The position numbers were made by a program, and so were the translations under genes. The notes below the pieces were generated by a model. The model had not been told where the DNA came from and did not search any database. It saw nothing but the letters and a program-made list of their open reading frames with translations. Below are positions 8,136-15,672 of a stretch of 15,672 nucleotides of DNA, one piece after another. The stretch covers positions 1 to 15,672 of the forward strand of contig PITI01000266.1 in assembly GCA_004325065.1 (NCBI GenBank), written 5' to 3'. The stretch's first letter is position 1. Each line of letters opens with the position of its first letter. The DNA comes from Hamiltosporidium magnivora. Its lineage: Eukaryota > Microsporidia > Dubosqiidae.

Positions 8136-9140
8136 TTACCATTTATAAATTTTTTTATCGATTGTAGTGCCATAATATCTAAACATTGGTCCGTATCCAT
8201 CCGTTTGTCCTTTTTTGAAGTCAGTTGTAAACATTTCAGAAACTTTTTTACCATTTTTTTTATCTGCAAGTGGATCTACTTTAATAGTAATTGGTGGTCG
8301 TATCTTTTTTTGCGATAAAGATATCCAATTAATTCCGTTGAAAAATTGATGTGTTCTGATCAAGTACCGATCGTTATAATTATGACCTATTCTTCTAAAC
8401 TTATATTTATCAAGTAATCTGATGAGAAGATCTTTAGTTTCTTCATCGATAAAAGATGGGTAATTTATTGTATCGTTGAGCATTTTGAAAACTACTTTTT
8501 CATACGATTTTGCTGCAAATGGTGTGCTTCCAACCATCATTTCGAATAATATAATCCCTAAAGACCAATAATCAGATTCAATAGAAAATTCTTTGTTCCG
8601 TACATAATCGATTGGAATATATTCAATATTTTTTTCATATTCTGAAAATGGCATTCCAATTGAATTTAAAAAATCAAATCTTAGCTTAATATGACCATCC
8701 AGTGATATCATAATATTATCTGGTGAAAGTAATCTAAAAAACATTCCTTTACTATGTAAATATTGAATACCCAACACCATTTCCCCAAAATAGAATTTGG
8801 AAACTTCCTTTGTAAATTTTTTGCTTGACCTCAAGTAATAATAAAAAAATCCACCTCTTGGAAGTTCCTGAATGTAATAAAGATATTCATAATCTTGAAA
8901 TGTAGAAATTACATTCATTAAAAACATACATCGTATTGCAAATCTTTTTTTATATTCTTCTTTGATACAGCCTTCTTCATTTAATTCAATAATTTTTTTC
9001 TTTTTCATAACTCTCATTTCAAAAAATATATTTTTATCTTCATTCAATCCACAAAAATGTACAAGATAGTTTTGCCAAAATCTACCGATACCCAATTTTT
9101 CTATGGCAGTTAGATCTTTTTTCAATATAAACGTTCCCAT
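8136..9140 (-). CDS. PKA-like AGC-family pseudokinase
   Basis: The 334-aa protein aligns over nearly its whole length with the cAMP-dependent kinase catalytic subunit, including the AGC tail (NWISLSQKKIRPP, 271-283). The catalytic residues are lost. The glycine loop is LGIGRFWQ (16-23), with Trp for the third Gly. The ATP-binding Lys (PKA K72) is Arg43. HRDLKPEN reads FRLLSPDN (135-142), so the catalytic Asp166 is Leu137 and Lys168 is Ser139, while Asn171 survives as Asn142. The DFG position reads Phe155-Asp-Phe, unless a one-residue shift gives DFL. APE is PID (176-178), and the activation-loop Thr197 site is Glu167. Structural residues remain: Glu62 (E91), Asp190 (D220), an Arg at 249/250 (R280) and LHSKGM. 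The K-to-D spacing (94 residues) equals that of PKA, so misalignment is unlikely. A scaffold or allosteric role is plausible; kinase activity is not expected. The ATG at 9140 is the first in frame. Confidence 0.85.
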   Translation of the reverse strand: MGTFILKKDLTAIEKLGIGRFWQNYLVHFCGLNEDKNIFFEMRVMKKKKIIELNEEGCIKEEYKKRFAIRCMFLMNVISTFQDYEYLYYIQELPRGGFFYYYLRSSKKFTKEVSKFYFGEMVLGIQYLHSKGMFFRLLSPDNIMISLDGHIKLRFDFLNSIGMPFSEYEKNIEYIPIDYVRNKEFSIESDYWSLGIILFEMMVGSTPFAAKSYEKVVFKMLNDTINYPSFIDEETKDLLIRLLDKYKFRRIGHNYNDRYLIRTHQFFNGINWISLSQKKIRPPITIKVDPLADKKNGKKVSEMFTTDFKKGQTDGYGPMFRYYGTTIDKKIYKW

Positions 9141-9646
9141 ATTAATATAACGGCACTAAATAAATAAAATTTAAATTCATTTATTTAATTTACAAAATAT
9201 ATTTCAATTTTTTTTAAAAATTTGTATTGCTTTATAAATTTACAAGTTATATTTTTTTTTAAATGTTTTTTTTTATTGCAATATTTTATTTTCTTCTTTT
9301 GGTCTAAAGTTGTACATTTATAGAAAAATTTTTAATCATTTTTTAAAAATTATTTTATTTTTATAAAATTGACAACAATTTTTAAAAACATAAAAAGACA
9401 AGTAAATGGGGTTTTATAACGATTTTTTTTCAAACTGACTAAGAGTTCTCAAACAATTAAAAGACAATTGAATAGCAAATGGAGGGGAAAAATTTTAAAT
9501 AATTTTTAATAAAAATGAAAATATTTTTTTTAACGGTTTTTTTTTATTATTGAAGGAATATTTGTTAAATTTTTAGTTCAAAAGAATTTAAAAAATAATA
9601 AAATCAAAAAAGATGAAATTTATCTAAATTAATAAAAATATTTGGA
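9141..9646. other. AT-rich spacer between NIP7 and the pseudokinase gene
   Basis: This 0.5-kb interval is dominated by T and A runs. It must contain the NIP7 3' end and the promoter of the pseudokinase gene. No open frame, repeat array or RNA gene is recognised. Confidence 0.55.
9151..9156 (-). promoter_or_regulatory. GCCGTTA-like motif in the leader of the pseudokinase gene
   Basis: On the - strand the leader reads GTGCCGTTATATTAATATG. CCGTTA begins about 14 bases upstream of the ATG and recalls CCGTT before RPAC1. The overlapping TTATATTAAT is TATA-like. The role is inferred from recurrence only. Confidence 0.35.
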
Positions 9647-10177
9647 TTAAACAATTCTTTCCTCGTCTCTTATATATTCCCCAGTATCTGCTTGATGTAA
9701 AACCACGAGTGTATTTCCTTCTATATTAGATAAATGTGTAGAACCTTTAGCTGTCACTCCAAAACCAAGTGGAAGATCATTTTGATTAAAAACAAATACA
9801 TTCGCATTTATTGGTACATCTTCAGACATTTTTAAAATATGTGATTTTAAAATATTATTGGCGTATAAAAAATTCATTTCTGCTGAATTTTTTAACCAAA
9901 CTTTGTGAAGCGCATATTTTGATAAAACGTGAAGAGAAGTAATTGTAAGTTTAAAATGCATAGATTTGGTGAATCTACCAAGACACGAACCTATACTTAC
10001 CAAATCATCTTTGGGAATTGAAGAGGCATTCTTTTCTAATTCATCTGAGACGTGGAAAACTTTCTGTTTGTGTAGAAAAAGTCTGTGGCCTTTTAATAGT
10101 TTTTCTGTGTTTTCTCCAATAAATTTTTTTAATTTTTTAAACACTTTTTCTTGTTCTTCTGCTTTTAAATTTCTCAT
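9647..10177 (-). CDS. NIP7: 60S ribosome subunit biogenesis protein NIP7
   Basis: NIP7 is a nucleolar factor needed for 27S pre-rRNA processing and 60S assembly. The 176-aa product matches the normal length of the family (about 180). It begins MRNLKAEEQEKVFKKL, like the family's MRPLTEEET..., so this internal ATG is chosen over the longer open frame that begins at 10213 with TTG. KKFIGEN (residues 17-23) corresponds to the family's KYIGEN. LVSIGSCLGRFTKSMHFKL matches LVSLGTCFGKFTKTHKFRL. HKVWLKNSAEMNFLYANNILKSHI matches KVW.K..AE..FLYGN.VLKS. The C-terminal PUA domain has LPLGFGVTAKGS and VVLHQADTGEYIRDEE, where the family has IPLGFGVAAKS and VVFHQADIGEYVRHEE. All motifs are intact, so this is probably a functional gene. 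A TATA-like box and a CCC motif lie just upstream. Confidence 0.96.
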   Translation of the reverse strand: MRNLKAEEQEKVFKKLKKFIGENTEKLLKGHRLFLHKQKVFHVSDELEKNASSIPKDDLVSIGSCLGRFTKSMHFKLTITSLHVLSKYALHKVWLKNSAEMNFLYANNILKSHILKMSEDVPINANVFVFNQNDLPLGFGVTAKGSTHLSNIEGNTLVVLHQADTGEYIRDEERIV

Positions 10178-11803
10178 CTCCAATGGGTATTTATAATTAA
10201 CGTAAAAATACAAATAAAAAAATTTAACGGAAAAAAACGCAAATAATAATAAAATTATAAATGGTTTTGTGGTAAGACATTGAAATATTTTAATTAGAAA
10301 AACAATAAATAAAATGTACTGAATTCAATCAAACTATCTTTATATTTCTTAGCTTAAAAATCATAATATAAAAAAACTTATTTAGAATATAAATGTTATT
10401 TTTATGATCTTAATTAATTTTTTATTCAAGTTTTTTCCATGTTCAAACCGAATATTTTTTTCTGGATAACCTAGTTTTTTTTATTAGATTATCAGCTACC
10501 GAAAATATTTTTATACGTTTATGTTTGGATTTGGTGCTACCTAATAAATCCGCACACCCTTAATCTTAACGGACCTTGAATCTAAATTAAAGGTCTAGAC
10601 ATTCGGCCTTAAACCTAATTTTCTTCATAGATCGCAAATTACAAAGTTTGTTCATTATTTTTTATCGACTGGGTATATGCCTCTGTCCCTACTGGTATTT
10701 AGAGCTTCTTAAGATACGTTTAAAGGTATTTTGTAAATTAATATCTTAGATTATAACTTAAAAGATAGTTTCCACCATAAATTTTTAAATATAAACCAAA
10801 ACTTGACCGAAAAGTCTTAATTTCACAGTATTTCAATTTTAATGATTTGAAGTGAATCTTGGGAAGTAATTCCTACATCAACGAGTGTTTTTGTAGCTAA
10901 AATAAATATATCGGGCCTATTTTTCCAAGTTTTTAGATGAATCTTGATTTCGGATAATTCTAATTCCCGTATATCTTGTTTGTAAATTACAGGGTAAGTT
11001 TAAATTAAATTAAAAAATAATGGTTTTAGTATTCTTAACATTTAAAATACAGTCGAATTCCAAAGAAATAATTATTATAACTTTAGATGTGAAATTTTAT
11101 TTTTATTGCTTTATACGATTTTATATTTTCGTATGCTTATAATTTACCAGATTTTTTACGCCCAAATAAAATAAAAATAGTATCAAAACAATTCTTAACA
11201 TAAAGATGATTTTTTACTGATTTAATTGCTAATAAAATACAACCATGGTTTCTATTGATATTTATATGGCATATTAAATCTATGTCTATATTATTAGTCA
11301 AACATATTCCTTGATTTACTTTTCATTTTACTTAATAGTTTTATTTGAATATATACTTCCAAGATTTGTATTGTTTCCCTCAAATCATATTTCTTATTTG
11401 CCCAAGCTCTGTATTTTTTATGATTTCCATTCAATCTTAATAATTTTTGTTCTGATTAAAAACAGTTTGAACATTAATTATGTTTAAATTATTCTAGATA
11501 AGGCATTTTAGAATGCGAAAAATTATAGTTCATGAAGAATTACTCCATTTAATTATATTATTTTAAACTTATGATTTAGCATTATATCTATCATAAGCTT
11601 ACTTTATATTCTAAAATAATGAAAATATGAAGAAAAATAATATAAAGATTTGTATAATTTTATGGCAAATATCGAGTTAAAACATTTTTATTTATTTTTT
11701 TTCGAAAGAAAGAATATTTAGGAAAATTGAATTTTAATGATTGAAAAGCACAATAACATAAAATTTTAGACTTAAAACAAAATAGAAAAATAAATTTAAA
11801 ACA
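10178..11803. other. 1.6-kb geneless region between NIP7 and the orphan gene
   Basis: No frame of coding character is found on either strand. The part from about 10430 to 11000 is less AT-rich and less monotonous than its flanks, as if it were the relic of a gene or mobile element, but no protein motif could be read in any frame. The segment next to 11803 should contain the 3' end of the orphan gene; a CTAAAATTTT word (- strand, near 11761) also occurs downstream of the pseudokinase gene near 8014 and 8053. Confidence 0.5.
10185..10195 (-). promoter_or_regulatory. TATA-like box and CCC motif before NIP7
   Basis: On the - strand the sequence is TTATAAATACCCATTGGAGATG. CCC (10185-10187) lies 8-10 bases before the ATG, and TATAAATA (10188-10195) directly precedes it. 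So short a leader agrees with the very short 5' UTRs known in microsporidia and excludes the upstream TTG-started extension. Confidence 0.55.
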
Positions 11804-12544
11804 TCAATTTAATTGAGTCATTAGATTGAAAATATCCGAAGAATTTTCTTGATAGTTAGAACACAATCCTGATATTATTTTATCCATAATTATACCCAAA
11901 TCGATATCTTCAGAGAAAAATTTTAAATATTCTGAAAAATTGTCAAAAAGCTCTTCCTTTTTAAGATTTTTGAGTCGAAATTCTTTGTTTAAATAAGAAA
12001 AACAGAATATATTTTCATATTTGTTATAGTTATTTCCGTTGTTCTCACAATTTAAAGCATCCTTGATTTTCAAAGGTAAATATACTTTTGTATAAAAATT
12101 TAATCGCAGTTTAGACATATGGAAATTCAAACAAATATTCCTATTATTAGGTAAATTAAGATATAATCCAGCATCATCAAAAATCTCTGTTAGTTGCAAA
12201 TATAAATCATCATTAAAATTTTTTCTCAAAATATTTCCTATAGCAGCCCAACATACCATCGAACCAACAACATGAATTGATCTTTCATCTAAATCGGTAT
12301 ATTTATTGTAACAAATGTTGTTTGTTATATCATATCCGAAATAAAATAAATTAACACATATATTTAATATTTCATGCTTTTCAGAACATTTCACCTGGTT
12401 TTTCTTATAAAACACTAACATGCTTTCGAAATACTCGTTATTTTTATAATAATTTCTGATAAATTCTTCACACCATTCTATCACCAAGGGAACTTCATGT
12501 GATTCTTTTATTTCTGTTATAAGAATATTCAATAAGTTATTCAT
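11804..12544 (-). CDS. Hypothetical protein, 246 aa
   Basis: No family was recognised. It is accepted as a gene because it has an ATG start, a long frame in stop-rich AT DNA, balanced amino-acid use (Cys, Trp, His, Gly all present), and the leader GGTAACCCTATG, with CCC two to four bases before the start. The protein looks soluble and largely helical. No signal peptide is evident. The stretch HVVGSMVCWAAIGNIL (about 91-106) is the most hydrophobic and could be a buried helix or a weak membrane segment. Cysteines are scattered without a zinc-finger spacing. An asparagine-rich patch (around 168-177) and an acidic C-terminal third follow. It may be a microsporidian-specific protein or a core protein diverged beyond recognition by eye. 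Confidence 0.7.
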   Translation of the reverse strand: MNNLLNILITEIKESHEVPLVIEWCEEFIRNYYKNNEYFESMLVFYKKNQVKCSEKHEILNICVNLFYFGYDITNNICYNKYTDLDERSIHVVGSMVCWAAIGNILRKNFNDDLYLQLTEIFDDAGLYLNLPNNRNICLNFHMSKLRLNFYTKVYLPLKIKDALNCENNGNNYNKYENIFCFSYLNKEFRLKNLKKEELFDNFSEYLKFFSEDIDLGIIMDKIISGLCSNYQENSSDIFNLMTQLN

Positions 12545-12545
12545 A

Positions 12546-12548
12546 GGG
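12546..12548 (-). promoter_or_regulatory. CCC motif adjoining the orphan start codon
   Basis: GGTAACCCTATG on the - strand places CCC two bases upstream of the ATG at 12544. This supports the start and the reality of the gene. A TATTTATTGCAAAAAC stretch lies about 15-30 bases further up and could act as a TATA-like element. Confidence 0.45.
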
Positions 12549-12661
12549 TTACCTTCAGTTTTTGCAATAAATATTCAATATATTTCCAAATTAGTAAATA
12601 TAAAAATTATTTAATTTATCAAGTTATTTTATATTTTTTTAATTTATCATTTTATTTAATT

Positions 12662-12897
12662 ATCATCATCGGTACTAAAGCGCTGTACAAGCCTTGGTTT
12701 CTTTCTGTAATACCGCCCTTCTGTCTTTTTACAGTGAGTTTGTTTTTTTTTTCGGGTTTCGTAATAAGATGGTTTTAAAGGGTGGGTTGTTAGCCTTACG
12801 CTTAAATCCAAACTTGGAGAGCCAGTCTCTTTTAATTACCTCTTAAGACAAGTAGAGAATACTCCAAGCCAATTCTGCTCCCGGCATGGTGGGGAAA
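12662..12897. mobile_element. GC-richer transposable-element fragment ending in dispersed repeat copy 2
   Basis: About 235 bp stand out sharply from the AT-rich surroundings in composition and in lack of A/T runs. The last 50 bases (12848-12897) repeat the first 50 of the window with two differences before the terminal base, and similarity ends at the same place in both copies. The middle contains GGGTTGTTAGCCTTACGC and CTTGGAGAGCCAG, which from memory resemble non-coding parts of retrotransposons in invertebrate genomes. That resemblance is unverified. No open frame spans it and no terminal inverted repeat is seen. It may be a SINE, a LINE untranslated region or a solo fragment of a DNA element. 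Confidence 0.6.
12848..12897. repeat. Dispersed repeat, copy 2
   Basis: Matches 1-50 in the same orientation, with differences at the sixth, twenty-third and last base only. The core is CTCCCGGCATGGTGGGG. After it the sequence passes straight into AT-rich DNA unrelated to that which follows copy 1. Confidence 0.9.
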
Positions 12898-15008
12898 TTT
12901 TACATATTAAAATCATATTTTATATATATAACTGCAAAAAATTGTAAGTTCTGTAACATTATCATATTATAACGTCCGGTAAACCATCACTTAAATAAAT
13001 ATTTCATTTTAAGAATATCTGATTAATTTTTTAATTTATTTGGTAAATTAGAAATTCAAATGTTTGATGAAAACGTATTTACAGTAAAAAAGATAAGATG
13101 TTCATGTGATTTTATATAATGATTCTAAAATTTGTGTTTCTTTCTACATAAAACTTATACCACCTAAATTATTACTTTATTTTAGCTCGGTGTTGATACA
13201 GGTGAACCAGAAATAAAATATTTTATCTCTTTTTAACTTCATATCATGGATGCGAAATAATTTTTATCGGATTAATAGTTTCCTTAAAAAAATCTTTGCC
13301 TTTTGTTTATAACTCATCATATTTCGATTTTTAATTTAAGTAAACAACATATTACTTCTCAAAAAAATATGCTTTTAATCCGAGCCAATACTGTAATTTT
13401 ATAGAAGCCAATAAGTATCAATGAAAATTCTCAAAAAAATCGTAAATGTTATCATTTAATACAATATATTTTTAAAAGACTCTTTTTTTTTAACAGATTG
13501 GATTTGTGTGTTTTTTAAAACATGGAATGCTTAATTGCATAATTACTTATTCAGTAAGTTACAGTAATTAGAATACAGCTCACATATTGTTGACTAATGT
13601 AAAAAAATTTTACAAAGAAAATTTTTTCTAAAAGTACGGAATAATATTACTTTATGTAAACTGAAATATACTCAAAATAGATCTCAACTATGGTCTGAAA
13701 CGCTAAGATTTTTTTTTACATATCTGTAAACACATATAATAGTATCAATGTAGAAAATTTAATTTATTAATGTTTTATAAAAATCCATCAGCAAATTTTT
13801 CTATTAATTGTTCCTATTTAACTATAAATCTTTTAAACATTTTAAGTCTATATTTTTATCAAAATTATAGATTAAACTGGTTCACTATAGTCATTTCACA
13901 TCGTCATCGATTTCTGTATCGAATAGATGCATATTTTATGGGGGATTAGAACATATTTTAGAGGATAATTATGGTAATTAAATAATCAGAAGAACTAATC
14001 TTAGTTCTTTTGTGCAATAATGATGTGAAATTTCATATATTGTCTCACCCATTTCATAACCACAAAAAATTATTTGCATATGAACCCTAAAAAAGATACA
14101 TTAAATCCATTTTACATATCTAAATCTATATGCTTGCCTCAATTGTTTTCTTAAGCCATTTTTTATTCTTTTTTGAGTTTTTTAATTTGACGAATACATA
14201 CAAACAGAAATTCAAAAAAGAAGAAAAATAACAATCATTGAGAAATTAAACAAAAATATCGTGGAAAATACTATCTACAAAATCTAAACGGTATATTCCA
14301 AAAGGAAAGCTTAAAATCATTCATGATATTTTCTAGATGAGATAATCCATCATATTTATGCATCTTAATACGATTTTTTAACAATTTTCTGCTTTCATTT
14401 GCATTCTGGTAAATATATATCCTGCCTCTTGTAAAAACTCCATTCAAAAGTTTTTCCTTTTTAACTTTAAACTTTTTAGTTTTTATATCTTTTAATTGCT
14501 ATCCAACTCTCTTTCTATAGTATTACATTCTCAGTATTGAATTATGGCAAAAGTTGTCGAAGTCTGCATCGTTTTCCCTATACGCCACAAATTTTTTATA
14601 TTCGATCGAAGCATTTGTGAAAATATTTATAGTATTAGATAGTGTAAGCAAATAATCTACTCAGTCATCTCCAAATGACACCTCTATTTTTTGATCTGTT
14701 TCTCGGAATATTCATTTAGTTAAGAGCTTAAAGAATATTCTTCATAAATTGCATGCTTTTTGCCCAGAAGAAATTTGGGCTTTACTAGATCCAAATACTT
14801 CCATCTGAGTTTTTTAATATGACAGCTTAAAGTCTGAGTCTAGGCTTAAACAAATTATAATTTATTGCATTGTATTTTTTTTCCAATATTTATATTTTAT
14901 AATTTAATACAATCAAATATTTGTGGCTTAGAGTTTCTAATTGTCTAGAGCATTGTATAAGTTTTCAATATTTTATCATTTGTGAAAACGATTCGCTATA
15001 TATATAAC
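12898..15008. other. 2.1-kb AT-rich region between the repeat block and the LINE remnant
   Basis: No gene is visible. Given the decayed LINE reading frame that begins to be recognisable at about 15009, part of this stretch, particularly from about 14500, may be the more strongly decayed reverse-transcriptase core of the same element. No YADD-type catalytic motif or other RT block could be read with confidence. No tRNA or repeat array was recognised. Confidence 0.5.
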
Positions 15009-15672
15009 TTGTTTATTAACATCCGCAAGATCAAATATATGACATTTAGCAATACCCGAAGGCTCCCACAATATCGAGTCGAAAATTAAATCTTTGAAAC
15101 AGTAGAAAATTTTGTCTATTTAGGATCCAGAATAAATGTAAAATACAGCAGCTTTAAATTAAATTGAAAGAAGAATACAGGCGACCGACTAGTGCTATTA
15201 TAGTCTCTTCAAGCTCTTTAAGTCTAAGCTCACCACTAGAAAGACAAAAATCATGATCTACAAAACGCTGCTGAGACCTGTTCTCATATATGGATCAGAA
15301 TCTATGGCTGTGAAGAAGACTGATGAGCAAAAACTAGCGGTGTTCGAAAAGTAAGCACTGAGACGTATTTATGGCCTAAAGAAGAAAATGGAAGGGCGAG
15401 GAAACGACACATCAGGGAACACTGCATCGAATTAAGGAATATGTCAATAGTAGATTTAGTCTGCATGAACAGACACCGCTGGATAGGACACCTGCTAAGA
15501 ATGGGGAAACATCACATCCTTCTAAAGTTTTGAACCATATACCAGTCGGAAAAAGAAATGTGGAAGGACCAAAGACTCGCTAGATTGATCAATTCGAAAT
15601 TTCTTGTCGACTTATGGGAGTAGAAGACTTTGGAATGTTGTGCTGGAAAGAGACCGGTTGGCGACATTACTG
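15009..15672 (+). pseudogene. Decayed LINE (non-LTR retrotransposon) ORF2, C-terminal part, cut by window end
   Basis: Conceptual translation gives the region after the RT catalytic core of a LINE ORF2. The first frame (from 15009) reads INIRKIKYMTFSN and then, past a TAA at 15087, ETVENFVYLGSRI, the widespread FVYLGS block. Near 15211 the frame shifts and gives KTKIMIYKTLLRPVLIYGSE, TDEQKLAVFEK, a TAA at 15352, and LRRIYGL. Near 15384 it shifts again to ENGRARKRHI and MSIVDLVCMNRHRWIGHLLRM. After about 15521 a third shift gives KVLNHIPVGKRNV, a TAG at 15581, and GVEDFGMLCWKETGW. At least three frameshifts and several stops make it non-functional. The order of blocks is that of animal LINEs. 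Base composition is richer in G+C than the neighbours. The clade cannot be settled from this fragment. An origin by transfer from an animal host is possible but unproven. Confidence 0.88.

Noticed and set aside
9966..10196. Plus-strand open frame of 76 codons
   Set aside because: It is the complement of the NIP7 gene, which is certain.
10178..10213. N-terminal extension of NIP7
   Set aside because: The extra 12 codons begin at TTG and precede the conserved MRxL start of the family; TATA-like and CCC motifs fall inside them.
10430..10720. Possible tRNA or second copy of the GC-richer repeat
   Set aside because: No acceptor stem or B-box (GGTTCRANNCC) could be paired, and resemblance to 12662-12897 is only a few short words.
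1..15672. CRISPR array, rRNA, spliceosomal introns, bacterial operon signals
   Set aside because: No regularly spaced repeats of CRISPR type, no conserved rRNA stretches and no ribosome-binding sites were seen; all recognised genes are intact without introns.

Overview
The window looks like a piece of a very AT-rich, gene-poor microsporidian (or close relative) nuclear genome. The reasons are compact intronless genes of eukaryotic type, strongly AT-biased codon use, shortened and divergent versions of core eukaryotic proteins, and short CCC/CCG-type motifs a few bases upstream of the start codons. No bacterial signals (Shine-Dalgarno sites, polycistronic operons) are seen. The assignment rests on protein recognition and style, not on a species-level match.

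Six protein-coding genes are supported. On the + strand is an XPF/EME1-family protein (1269-2306), probably the non-catalytic partner of the Mus81 structure-specific endonuclease. On the - strand, in transcription order from the right, are an orphan 246-aa protein (12544-11804), NIP7, a 60S ribosome biogenesis factor (10177-9647), a PKA-like AGC-family protein with destroyed catalytic motifs (9140-8136), TIM50, a mitochondrial/mitosomal import receptor (5331-4411), and RPAC1/RPC40, the shared Pol I/Pol III subunit (4137-3226). Each appears to be transcribed alone. They do not form one pathway, but RPAC1 and NIP7 both serve ribosome production.

Layout: 1-50 is the end of a dispersed repeat whose second copy lies at 12848-12897. 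51-1268 is AT-rich and geneless. EME1-like and RPAC1 converge over a 0.9-kb spacer. TIM50 and RPAC1 are tandem with a 273-bp gap. 5332-8135 is a 2.8-kb geneless stretch with a minisatellite-like array (about 5423-5613) and an exact 72-bp direct duplication (7061-7132 and 7147-7218). The kinase-like and NIP7 genes are 0.5 kb apart, then comes another 1.6-kb spacer before the orphan gene. To its right is a conspicuously GC-richer block (about 12662-12897) that ends in the dispersed repeat, then 2.1 kb of AT-rich DNA. The window ends inside the decayed C-terminal part of a LINE-type (non-LTR) retrotransposon ORF2 (15009-15672), readable only by switching frame three times and passing several stops.

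The most notable observations are the PKA-like pseudokinase (Lys72, Asp166, Lys168 and probably Asp184 equivalents all replaced while the fold stays alignable), the retrotransposon remnant of animal-like character, the two-copy dispersed element, and the fixed-distance CC(C) motifs upstream of start codons. No CRISPR array, rRNA or convincing tRNA was seen.
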